Part shown: positions 1 through 7,028 of the stretch, piece after piece
How positions within the stretch are numbered: position 1 is the stretch's first letter
Layout: the number at the start of each line of letters is the position of its first letter
Program-made: the position numbers and the translations under genes
Notes under the pieces: generated by a model
The model's input: only the letters and a program-made list of their open reading frames with translations
What the model was told of the DNA's origin: nothing
Database searches by the model: none
DNA from: UBA5359 sp028699365 [NCBI: bacterium]
Lineage (GTDB): Bacteria > UBP13 > UBA5359
Direction of reading: 5' to 3'
NCBI GenBank assembly: GCA_028699365.1
Contig: JAQVUQ010000029.1
Span: 1 to 13,708 of the forward strand
DNA length: 13,708 nucleotides

Positions 1-126
1 AAACACCTGGCCTGGTATTTCAAGGGATTGCCCGGTGCAGCCAGGCTGCGTGAGGAGATCAACGCCATGTCGGGCAGAAGCGATGCCGAAAGGATCTTCG
101 CGCTGGTGGCTGTGCATAGCGCATAG
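1..126 (+). CDS. dusB: tRNA-dihydrouridine synthase, DusB type (3' end only)
   Basis: Only the last 41 codons are present; the gene enters from the left edge in frame 1 and stops at TAG 124-126. The visible tail, with WYFKGLPGAARLREEIN at residues 4-20 of the fragment, matches my knowledge of the C-terminal helical domain of DusB/NifR3-type flavoenzymes, which usually end with a H-x-x-W-Y-x-K-G-x-P-G-A motif. These enzymes reduce specific uridines in the tRNA D-loop using FMN and NADPH. The catalytic Cys and FMN-binding barrel lie outside the window, so the assignment rests on this tail motif. About 90 nt separate it from the next gene, so co-transcription is possible but not shown. Confidence 0.72.
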   Translation, partial: KHLAWYFKGLPGAARLREEINAMSGRSDAERIFALVAVHSA

Positions 127-157
127 AATAAGGAGCAAGTAATTAAAGTCGATATGC

Positions 158-198
158 GGGGTCTTACGGCTGTAGTGTTGTTGGCGCTGCCTGACCCC
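158..198 (+). promoter_or_regulatory. possible leader hairpin before the 'quinate dehydrogenase' gene
   Basis: GGGGTC (158-163) and GACCCC (193-198) are exact reverse complements. Inside them GGC (168-170) can pair with GCC (189-191), giving a stem interrupted by a small internal loop. It ends three bases before the ribosome-binding stretch gggaagagga (201-210), so folding could affect ribosome access. No U-run follows, so it is not a terminator. Chance pairing in GC-rich DNA cannot be excluded. Confidence 0.25.
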
Positions 199-216
199 TT
201 GGGAAGAGGAATAAAG

Positions 217-1161
217 ATGAAAAAAGTTGTCAGCGTAAGCCTTGGATCTTCAAAGAGGGATCATGCCGTGGAGATGAATCTCTTCGGACAGCAGGTGAAG
301 GTGCGCCGTATGGGCACCGACGGCAGCATGCAGAAGGCCATAAAGATGATTGGTGAGCTGGACGGAGAGGTCGATGCCATCGGTCTGGGAGGCATAGACC
401 TCTATCTGATAACCGCAGGCAGAAGGTTTGTCGTCCGGGATGCTCTCAAGATGGCCCGTGCCGCCTTTATAACGCCGGTGGTAGACGGCAGCGGCCTGAA
501 GAACACTCTGGAGAGACAGACGATAGAATATCTTGTCAGGGAGGGTATCATCTCTCTGCCCGGCCGGCGGGTTATGCTGGTGAGCGCCGTCGATCGCTTC
601 GGCATGGCCGAGGCGGTCAGTGAAATGGGGGCGGACTGTCTCTTCGGCGACGTGATCTTCGCCCTGGGTCTGCCGGTGCCGATAAGATCGTTGCGGTTGC
701 TGAAGCTGGTGGCCTTTACGCTGCTGCCTATCATCTGCCGCTTGCCGTTCAAGTTGATATACCCTACCGGCGAGAAGCAGGATAGCGAAGATCCCAAATA
801 CAGTAAGTATTTCGATTGGGCCGAGATCATTGCCGGTGATTTTCACTTTATCAAAAGATATATGCCGGCCAGGCTGGACGGCAAGGTGATCATCACCAAC
901 ACCGTCACGGCTGCGGATGTTGAACAGTTCAGGCAGCGGGGCGTGAAGATGCTGGTGACCACCACCCCGGAGCTTAACGGGCGCTCTTTCGGCACCAACG
1001 TCATGGAGGCTGCCCTGGTGGCTGTCAGCGACAAGCCTGCGGCCAAAATTACCCCTGAAGATTACTGGGAAGCGTTGAAAAAGCTAGGCTGGAAACCCAG
1101 AGTAGTGCGTTTCGATGTGCCCGAACGGGAGATTGCGGAGGTTGCAAATGGGGATATCTGA
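217..1161 (+). CDS. 'quinate 5-dehydrogenase'-type conserved protein
   Basis: 314 aa. I chose ATG 217 over an upstream in-frame ATG at 154 because the purine-rich gggaagagga (201-210) lies just before 217, the protein then begins with the expected MKKVVSVSLGSS, and the 21 extra residues look non-conserved. The family is one I remember catalogued as 'quinate 5-dehydrogenase' in anaerobic Firmicutes; I know of no biochemical proof. Visible conserved blocks are GLGGIDLYL (56-64), VDGSGLKNTLER (89-100), a hydrophobic stretch at about 159-182 that could be a buried helix or membrane-associated segment, and TTTPELNGRSFGTNVMEA (248-265), which is glycine- and threonine-rich. I cannot see a canonical GxGxxG Rossmann motif as in shikimate dehydrogenases, so the named activity should be treated as a label. 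Its stop overlaps the start of the aminotransferase by 14 nt, which points to translational coupling and a shared pathway. Confidence 0.8.
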   Translation: MKKVVSVSLGSSKRDHAVEMNLFGQQVKVRRMGTDGSMQKAIKMIGELDGEVDAIGLGGIDLYLITAGRRFVVRDALKMARAAFITPVVDGSGLKNTLERQTIEYLVREGIISLPGRRVMLVSAVDRFGMAEAVSEMGADCLFGDVIFALGLPVPIRSLRLLKLVAFTLLPIICRLPFKLIYPTGEKQDSEDPKYSKYFDWAEIIAGDFHFIKRYMPARLDGKVIITNTVTAADVEQFRQRGVKMLVTTTPELNGRSFGTNVMEAALVAVSDKPAAKITPEDYWEALKKLGWKPRVVRFDVPEREIAEVANGDI

Positions 1162-2392
1162 AGAAACCCTGGAGAAGTTCGGTCGATATCACAACCCTTC
1201 CCTGGCCCGGTTGCTGAAATTCACCGGCTATGCCGCGGTGGAGGAGTATGCCGAGGGCGTGCGGATAACCGATAGTGAGGGGCGGACCTTTATCGATTGC
1301 GGCGGGGGCTACGGCGTCTTTTCGCTGGGCCACCGGCATCCGCGGGTGGTGCAGGCCGTTAAGGATCAACTGGACCGGATGCCCATGTCTTCCAAGGTCC
1401 TGATCAACAAACAGCTTGCCGACCTGGCGGAGCGGCTGGCCCAGGTGACCCCCGGCGATCTGCAATACTCCTTCTTCTGCAACAGCGGGACCGAGGCGGT
1501 GGAGGGCGCGCTGAAACTGGCGCGTCTGGCTACCGGGCGCACCCGGATCGTGGCGGCGGAGAACGCTTTTCACGGCAAGACCTTCGGGGGTATGAGTGCT
1601 TCCGGCCGGGATATCTATAAAGAGCCTTTCCAGCCGTTGGTTCCCGGCTTCGATCACGTTCCCTTCGGAGATACTGCCGCCATGGCAGCGGCCGTAAACG
1701 ATGACACGGCAGCCGTTATCCTGGAGCCCGTCCAGGGTGAGGGCGGCGTTGTCGTGCCTCCGGACGATTATCTGCCGGCAGTGCGCCGTATCTGCGATGA
1801 GCACGGCGTTCTTCTTATCCTGGATGAGGTCCAGACCGGCCTGGGCCGGACCGGCAGGCTCTTTGCCTGCGAGCATTGGGATGTGGTGCCGGATATCATG
1901 ACCATGGCCAAGGCCCTGGGCGGCGGCGTCATGCCCATAGGCGCCTTTACAGCCTCCGCTGCCGTCTGGAAGTGCCTGTCTACCCGGCCCCTTATCCATA
2001 CTTCCACCTTCGGCGGCAATCAACTGGCCTGTGCTGCCGGTATTGCGGCCGTGGACGCCATCGTCGAGGAAAGACTGCCGGAGCGGGCGGCCGTGCTGGG
2101 TGAACGGATGATGGCCGGCCTGGAGGAACTTCGGTTGCGCTATCCGGACATCATCAAAGAGGTCAGAGGCAAGGGCCTGCTGATAGGCCTGGAACTGACC
2201 GATCCCGGATACGGCGGATATATCATTCCTGAAATGGTCAAGGGCGGCGTCACTGCCGTTTACACTCTGAACAATCCCGGCGTCATCCGTTTTGAGCCGC
2301 CGCTGGTAATTACTGAGGAGGATATAGATACGGTGCTGCGGGTAACGGGAGATGCCGTGGCCAGGGCGGCTGGGGCGGGGGTAAACATGTAA
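1148..2392 (+). CDS. class III PLP-dependent aminotransferase, putrescine aminotransferase-like
   Basis: 414 aa. The start at ATG 1148 is supported by GCGGAGG (1136-1142) just upstream and by the overlap with the preceding gene's TGA (1159-1161). An upstream in-frame ATG at 1115 would add 11 unconvincing residues. The protein has the full class III layout: substrate/cofactor region [15 protein letters not shown] near the N-terminus, PLP phosphate site NSGTE (112-116), [26 protein letters not shown] (226-236, Asp226 for the pyridine nitrogen), and the Schiff-base lysine Lys255 in [12 protein letters not shown], then HTSTFGGN. The wording of these motifs is closest, from memory, to E. coli PatA (putrescine to 2-oxoglutarate aminotransferase). 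Ornithine, acetylornithine or 4-aminobutyrate aminotransferases are alternatives. It is a soluble cytoplasmic enzyme, and all catalytic residues I can check are intact. Confidence 0.88.
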   Translation: MGISEETLEKFGRYHNPSLARLLKFTGYAAVEEYAEGVRITDSEGRTFIDCGGGYGVFSLGHRHPRVVQAVKDQLDRMPMSSKVLINKQLADLAERLAQVTPGDLQYSFFCNSGTEAVEGALKLARLATGRTRIVAAENAFHGKTFGGMSASGRDIYKEPFQPLVPGFDHVPFGDTAAMAAAVNDDTAAVILEPVQGEGGVVVPPDDYLPAVRRICDEHGVLLILDEVQTGLGRTGRLFACEHWDVVPDIMTMAKALGGGVMPIGAFTASAAVWKCLSTRPLIHTSTFGGNQLACAAGIAAVDAIVEERLPERAAVLGERMMAGLEELRLRYPDIIKEVRGKGLLIGLELTDPGYGGYIIPEMVKGGVTAVYTLNNPGVIRFEPPLVITEEDIDTVLRVTGDAVARAAGAGVNM

Positions 2393-2494
2393 CAATAAGA
2401 TGTCTCATGCCGGAGGTAGAATATTCCTGGATGGCAGCTATGTGATATATTAGCGGTACGCTTCTGCCAGGTATATACTGAGGGAAGGCTTTAT

Positions 2495-3352
2495 GTGGCG
2501 AAGGAGGATATCCGCTTGACAGAGAATAACTCTGTAAGACAGAAGCTGTTATTTGAAGGTAATACTCGCGTTATTACATGTACAACTATCGGTGGATTTA
2601 CTAAGCCTTACACGCCTCATTATCACTCTGAACTGGAATTTCATCTTATATGCCGAGGAAAATTCAGATACTTTATCGGTGATACCAGCTATAATCTCCA
2701 TAATAATTCTCTTGCAATTATCCACGAAAACGAAGTTCATAACTGTATCAGTGCAGCCAGCGGATATGCTAAGAAGATGTTGCTCATTTTTTCTCCCAAG
2801 CTGCTTAAAAACAGATCTTTTGCGTTAGAGATTATTGATCGTTTGAAAACGGTGCATTATCTGAAGCTCTCTGAACAGCAGGCCAGAGCTGTAGAGATGG
2901 CTATTCTGGAGATTGCGGAGGAATACAGGCTTAAGGAACAGCACTGGGAGCGGGCTATCACGGACGTAATTGAAAAACTCCTTATCGTTCTGGACAGGGC
3001 ACGGTTGAATATTGATGAGCCGCAGACAGTGGAGGATCCCCTTATTCAGGAGATTCTGGGCTATTTAGAGAAAACTTTTGCGGAGAAGACCTCTCTATCC
3101 GATTTAGCTGCTAGATTTGATGTATCGCCGTACATACTCTCCCGGATGTTCAAACAATATGTTGGGATGGGTTTTAGGAAGTATCTGATCCATAGAAGGA
3201 TTGTAGAAGCCAAATGCTTACTGGAGCAGACTAATCATAAAATTCTAACGGTGGCGCAGGCCGTAGGTTTTGATGATCTATCAACATTTAATCGAGACTT
3301 CAAGCTTCTGACAGGAATCCCACCGTCAGTCTACCGCAAAATTTCCCCATAA
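2495..3352 (+). CDS. AraC-family transcriptional regulator with N-terminal cupin sensor
   Basis: 285 aa from GTG 2495, or 278 aa from TTG 2516, which has the better ribosome-binding site. Residues about 38-85 (HYHSELEFHLICRGKFRYF onward) form the histidine-rich cupin fold used by AraC/MelR-type proteins to bind a sugar or related ligand. Residues about 185-285 are the double helix-turn-helix: first HTH around 200-220 (LSDLAARFDVSPYILSRMFK) and second around 250-270, ending in the family signature AxxVGFDDLSTFNRDFKxxTGxxPxxYR. It is a cytoplasmic DNA-binding protein. It opens the AT-richer accessory block and lies directly upstream of the GH38 gene in the same direction, with about 80 nt between them. 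This suggests it controls the downstream carbohydrate genes, most likely as an activator. The ligand is unknown. I see no convincing -35/-10 pair in its 102-nt upstream gap; only an isolated TATACT at 2474-2479 stands out. Confidence 0.9.
   Translation: MAKEDIRLTENNSVRQKLLFEGNTRVITCTTIGGFTKPYTPHYHSELEFHLICRGKFRYFIGDTSYNLHNNSLAIIHENEVHNCISAASGYAKKMLLIFSPKLLKNRSFALEIIDRLKTVHYLKLSEQQARAVEMAILEIAEEYRLKEQHWERAITDVIEKLLIVLDRARLNIDEPQTVEDPLIQEILGYLEKTFAEKTSLSDLAARFDVSPYILSRMFKQYVGMGFRKYLIHRRIVEAKCLLEQTNHKILTVAQAVGFDDLSTFNRDFKLLTGIPPSVYRKISP
2501..2507 (+). promoter_or_regulatory. strong Shine-Dalgarno inside the first codons of the AraC-type gene
   Basis: AAGGAGG at 2501-2507 is a near-perfect ribosome-binding site. 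It lies 8 nt before an in-frame TTG at 2516. The upstream GTG at 2495 has a weaker gagggaagg (2480-2488). Either could be the true start; the site makes TTG 2516 a serious candidate and would shorten the protein by seven residues. Confidence 0.5.
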
Positions 3353-3354
3353 AG

Positions 3355-3423
3355 TACAAGAATTCCCGAGACTTTGCTGGAGCGGCGACATACTATAAAA
3401 ACAGAAGTAAGCAGCGTCGGAAG
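3355..3423 (+). promoter_or_regulatory. GH38 leader with two boxes shared with the prepilin leader
   Basis: Box A is TACAAGAATTCC at 3355-3366. It continues as a similarity to 6111-6139 with 19 of the first 28 positions identical, and eight of the nine differences are transitions. Box B is TAAGCAGCGTCGGAAG at 3408-3423. It matches 6123-6139 (TAAGACATCGTCGGAAG) with one substitution and one inserted base. Between the boxes lies CATACTATAAA (3389-3399), a possible -10 region. Box B overlaps the ribosome-binding site of the GH38 gene. A binding site for the upstream AraC-type regulator is the likeliest reading, by inference. Confidence 0.4.
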
Positions 3424-3434
3424 GGGTTATCGGC

Positions 3435-6053
3435 ATGCACCGTTTTTTGTTGAGTTCCAGGGGAGATACCGTGTCAAACGACGGTGCATTTCAAATGGAG
3501 GGAGTGGCCGTCTCTTCAGAACACAAGCCCGTTCTTGAGGCTCTGATGATTCCGCCTGGTGAAAAGATTATCATTCACATGGTCCATCTGAGTCATCTGG
3601 ATCTCATGTGGTACTGGCAACTCTCCGACACGATAGAAATGAGCCTGGATACTATTCGCTGGCATGTGGAGATGCTTGAGAAACATCCTGATGGATGCTA
3701 TTCGCACACGCAAATATTCATTCTCAAGCTGGTAGAGCAGATTGACCCCGAGCTGTTTGGCAGGTTTTCCGCTCTTGTAGATCAGGGAAGAATAGAATTG
3801 GATAGTGGACAATGGGTTGAGCCTGATAGTAATTTGCCATGTGGAGAATCCCTGGCCAGGCAGTTTCTTTACGGCCAGAAATATATTGAGAGCAGGTTCG
3901 GTATCCGAGCAAGGACACTAGTCAACTCCGACAGCTTTGGACACTGCAGCAGTCTCCCGCAGATAATGCAACAGGCAGGAATTGAGCATGCGATCATCAA
4001 ACGTCCCAGACAGCGCTATGTGGACTTGCCGGAAACACCGTTTCTTTGGCAAGGAATAGACGGCACTACGATTCCACTGCTGCGCTTCATAAACAAGGGG
4101 GCCGGGTTACCATCGCTCAGCCAATACTATGATTTACCGCATGGACTCAGTGAGTTGCAGGAAAAGGTGAACCGCAATTTAAACGCAGGTTTCCACCACT
4201 TGTTAGGATCTCACTGTAACTCGGACGCCGGCGGTGTGTCGCCATATGTACGGCCGTGCAGGGGCGATAAATATGAGCTGAGGTATAGCACGCCCAGTGG
4301 TTTCTGGAACGCTGTAGAGAGCGAAAACACTCCCATGCCGGTAGTGAACAAGTCGCTGAACTATATTTACCAGGGTTGCTATACGACGCATATTGAGGAG
4401 AAACAGCATTGTCGGCAGGCTGAAAAAGAACTAAGAGAAATTGAAGTTCTTTGGACGCATGCTGCTCTGATAGGACATGGATATCCGTGCGAACAGATAT
4501 CCGAGGTATGGCACCGTCTGTGCTTCCTGCAATTTCACGACATTTTGCCGGGAACGGGCTCGTCGCAAACACATGCGGATAGCACGGCAATTTACCATAA
4601 ACTGTTCCTTCAAACGAATATTCTACGACGTAAGGCACAGCTTCTGCTGGGTAGGCATATTAGCAGACGTAAGGCAATACGCACCATTGCCGTTGCTAAC
4701 TCCGGTCTCTGCTTGTCCGGTGGAATAGCGACTGCCGATGTTGACCTGCGCATAAACCGGGAAGATCCGGACAGTGAATGCATTCCCGATACCGGCCTGC
4801 TGGCAGATGAGGCGGGTGTGATGTTACCTTATCAGATCGTGGATCAGCGTCAACGGCAGCGATTTGTCCACGGAACAATGATCTTTCCATCACAGCCTGT
4901 CTCTTCACTGGGATTAAAATCATACCGTCTGATTGATGGTTCTCCCGACTCTTGTCCTGTACACGCGGAAGGGAACGTTATTGAGAACGAATATCTTAGA
5001 ATAGAAGTCGGTGGACCTGGAATCGTCAAATCCATTGCTAACAGGCAGGAGGAGCTTGAATGGCTGAAATCACCGATCAGAATAGAACTCTGGCCGGAGA
5101 CTGATTACCCGGGCGATTACGGAAGCCCCATGAAAGCGTGGTTTTTGGGAGTAACAGACGTATGTCAATACGCCGAGCCTGTCGGCAAGCCGGAGGTGGT
5201 GGAGAACGGTCCGGTGCGTGCAACCATCAGGATGGAGTATTGGTGGGGGGCTTCCCGGTTTCGGATAGATGTTTCTCTCTATGCAGGGCAGGACTATGTT
5301 GAGTTGCGAATAGAGATGGACTGGCATGAGAAGGAAGTCCTGGCTCGTATATGTACGGAACCGTTGATCCGGGGGAAGGCTCGAAGGCGTTTCGGAATTC
5401 CTTTCGGCTCAGAAGATGCGTCAGGAGACGAATTGGAACTGCCTGCTATCGGCTGGGCCGATATGTCTGATGAAGATGGTGGAATAGCAGTATTGAACAG
5501 GGATCGACCGGGTCATACGTTTCAAGACGGCTGTATAAGAACGTCCCTGGTCAGATGTGCCACCGGTGACTGGGATCCCTGTACGGACAGCGGTATTATC
5601 CATACAACACTTCGTATTCTTCCGCATAAGGGCGGCTGGAAGCAGGCGGGCATACCCGCTCGAGCGGAAGAATTCATCTACCCCTTGATAGCATGGCAGA
5701 GTGAGACGTTGGCTAAAGATTACTCACAACCGACAGAAGCGCTACAGATCAAGGGAGAAGGCATTATTCTCTCCTGCATCAAGGTTGCCGAAGATCGAAA
5801 AGGCTATCTTCTTCGCTTCTACGAATCGTTAGGTGGAAAAGCACGCGCCGAGATCTGCTTAACGGCTGATCTCAATAGTTGTATTCCTTTCAACTCAAAT
5901 ATATTGGAGGATGAATTGGAACCACTTGAATTGGTAAACGGCAGGCTAAGTCTTACGTTTGCACCGTTTGAGGTCAAATCAATACGGCTGCAAACAACTC
6001 GGCCGATAGCCCAAGTGGAAGATTCGTTTACTGCCATGCCGTTTGTCCCATGA
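3435..6053 (+). CDS. glycoside hydrolase family 38, alpha-mannosidase-like
   Basis: 872 aa. ATG 3435 is preceded by ggaagggg (3419-3426). An in-frame GTG at 3471 with aggggag (3459-3465) is an alternative start that would drop 12 residues. The N-terminal catalytic domain shows the family landmarks: HLSHLDLMWYW with the expected zinc ligands His54 and Asp56, GQWVEPDSNLPCGESLARQ (about 126-144), and SDSFGH with Asp166 in the place of the catalytic nucleophile/zinc ligand. The middle domain contains LQFHDILPGT with His368 and Asp369. The C-terminal half (about 500-860) is the beta-rich GH38 C-terminal domain. Length is normal for bacterial members. There is no signal peptide or membrane segment, so it should act in the cytoplasm on imported manno-oligosaccharides or alpha-mannosides, retaining the anomeric configuration. 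The first 45 residues before the catalytic barrel are non-descript. The linkage specificity cannot be read from the sequence. Confidence 0.9.
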   Translation: MHRFLLSSRGDTVSNDGAFQMEGVAVSSEHKPVLEALMIPPGEKIIIHMVHLSHLDLMWYWQLSDTIEMSLDTIRWHVEMLEKHPDGCYSHTQIFILKLVEQIDPELFGRFSALVDQGRIELDSGQWVEPDSNLPCGESLARQFLYGQKYIESRFGIRARTLVNSDSFGHCSSLPQIMQQAGIEHAIIKRPRQRYVDLPETPFLWQGIDGTTIPLLRFINKGAGLPSLSQYYDLPHGLSELQEKVNRNLNAGFHHLLGSHCNSDAGGVSPYVRPCRGDKYELRYSTPSGFWNAVESENTPMPVVNKSLNYIYQGCYTTHIEEKQHCRQAEKELREIEVLWTHAALIGHGYPCEQISEVWHRLCFLQFHDILPGTGSSQTHADSTAIYHKLFLQTNILRRKAQLLLGRHISRRKAIRTIAVANSGLCLSGGIATADVDLRINREDPDSECIPDTGLLADEAGVMLPYQIVDQRQRQRFVHGTMIFPSQPVSSLGLKSYRLIDGSPDSCPVHAEGNVIENEYLRIEVGGPGIVKSIANRQEELEWLKSPIRIELWPETDYPGDYGSPMKAWFLGVTDVCQYAEPVGKPEVVENGPVRATIRMEYWWGASRFRIDVSLYAGQDYVELRIEMDWHEKEVLARICTEPLIRGKARRRFGIPFGSEDASGDELELPAIGWADMSDEDGGIAVLNRDRPGHTFQDGCIRTSLVRCATGDWDPCTDSGIIHTTLRILPHKGGWKQAGIPARAEEFIYPLIAWQSETLAKDYSQPTEALQIKGEGIILSCIKVAEDRKGYLLRFYESLGGKARAEICLTADLNSCIPFNSNILEDELEPLELVNGRLSLTFAPFEVKSIRLQTTRPIAQVEDSFTAMPFVP

Positions 6054-6091
6054 TTAATGACATATCTTCCTATTACAACACCTGTTGCCAT

Positions 6092-6123
6092 TGCAAGAAA
6101 TCCTCATTAATGCAAGGATTCCT
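6092..6123 (+). repeat. imperfect 13-nt direct repeat upstream of the prepilin gene
   Basis: TGCAAGAAATCCT (6092-6104) and TGCAAGGATTCCT (6111-6123) agree at 11 of 13 positions with a 19-nt period. The same stretch contains an inverted pair AATCCT (6099-6104) and AGGATT (6115-6120). Direct half-sites spaced about two helical turns apart are the usual geometry of AraC-family operators. A related single copy lies before the GH38 gene at 3355. Confidence 0.45.
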
Positions 6124-6141
6124 AAGACATCGTCGGAAGTT

Positions 6142-6155
6142 TGCAGTATACTGCA
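6142..6155. promoter_or_regulatory. 14-bp perfect palindrome in the prepilin leader
   Basis: TGCAGTATACTGCA reads the same on both strands. It contains ATACT at 37 nt from the start of the second box A copy; in the GH38 leader the equivalent distance is 35 nt. It may be a dimer-binding operator, or a -10 region that happens to be palindromic. It lies 63 nt before the prepilin start codon. Confidence 0.4.
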
Positions 6156-6218
6156 GATAATAATATGAGCAGTTATGAGCGATACTGCCGGGTAATACCG
6201 AAAACAACGGAGGTCAAC

Positions 6219-6950
6219 ATGCGACGAGATATTAAATCGACACGATACGGATTCACTTTGATCGAGCTGCTTGTAGTTATTGCTATTATTGCTATTCTCA
6301 GCGCCATTCTTTTTCCTGTGTTCGGCAAGGCCCGGGAGAAGGCCAGGCAGACAACATGCACCAGCAACCTGAAGCAGTTGGGACTGGCATTTCAGATGTA
6401 TCTTCAGGACTGGGATGAAATGTTTATTCCATACGAGCTTAGTGCCTACAACAGTGCGGTGGATCGCTATAACTGGAACTGGGCCTACGGGCTGAAAGCA
6501 TCCGGTTACGTAAGCAGTCCGGCGCTCTTTATCTGCCCGTCGGCTATAGGATACAAGGCTATGTCCAAATATGATGTCACCCAGAATCCCAATAATAAGA
6601 TATCCTTTTATTTGTACATGCACTACGGTTACAATATTTATCATATCGGCAGCAGTTATAAGGCGACCGGCTCCTGGTCGGCACCGCCGGCCAATCTGGT
6701 GGATATCAGGCATCCGGCGGAAACGATTCTGCTGGCCGATTCTATTAATACGTCGACCGGCTACGGTTCGCATATCATTCAGGACGGCACTTTGTCTCCT
6801 CCTTATTCCTACCTTATTCATGACCGCCACTCCAATGGAGCCAATATTCTATGGGTAGACGGTCATGTCGGTTGGTTTGGACAGGCGTGTGAAAGGCTGC
6901 AGAACGGCGGTCGGGGTGGCGGCACAACGAAGTACTTTGATCGCCAATAG
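6219..6950 (+). CDS. prepilin-like H-X9-DG protein (DUF1559 type)
   Basis: 243 aa. ATG 6219 is chosen because GGAGG (6209-6213) precedes it and it gives a short 11-residue leader [11 protein letters not shown]. Prepilin peptidase would cleave after Gly11, leaving Phe12 and the conserved Glu16 at +5. The hydrophobic helix from Phe12 to about residue 35 ([15 protein letters not shown] and onward) would anchor it in the inner membrane or a pseudopilus. The globular part carries [24 protein letters not shown], common to the family, and the C-terminal H-X9-DG motif (His204, Asp214-Gly215). It belongs to the type IV pilin/type II pseudopilin superfamily as the large-genome Planctomycetota/Armatimonadota-type variant, whose role is poorly known. 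It stands between a GH38 enzyme and an exported DUF4091 protein, with its own long leader (165 nt). Confidence 0.88.
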   Translation: MRRDIKSTRYGFTLIELLVVIAIIAILSAILFPVFGKAREKARQTTCTSNLKQLGLAFQMYLQDWDEMFIPYELSAYNSAVDRYNWNWAYGLKASGYVSSPALFICPSAIGYKAMSKYDVTQNPNNKISFYLYMHYGYNIYHIGSSYKATGSWSAPPANLVDIRHPAETILLADSINTSTGYGSHIIQDGTLSPPYSYLIHDRHSNGANILWVDGHVGWFGQACERLQNGGRGGGTTKYFDRQ

Positions 6951-7028
6951 GAATCTTTCATTGGAAGCGTAGGACTAAAAGAGATAGATAGCAGGGCTTT
7001 GCAAATTACATCAATGAGAGGGACTATT

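Noticed and set aside
250-846. A 198-codon open frame on the - strand opposite the 'quinate dehydrogenase'-type gene
   Set aside because: It lies wholly inside a conserved gene, has no ribosome-binding site and no recognisable motif.
1049-2395. A 448-codon open frame on the - strand opposite the aminotransferase
   Set aside because: It mirrors a well-supported class III aminotransferase with intact motifs; its translation is Gly/His/Gln-rich without recognisable domains, as expected for antisense of GC-rich coding DNA.
6054-6830. A 258-codon open frame on the - strand opposite the prepilin-like gene
   Set aside because: The + strand has a clear prepilin signal, H-X9-DG motif and ribosome-binding site; the antisense translation shows no domain.
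6999-7028. Further copy of box A before the DUF4091 gene (TTGCAAATTACATC)
   Set aside because: It aligns only with several gaps and lacks the CC and GGAAG parts, so it is not distinguishable from chance.
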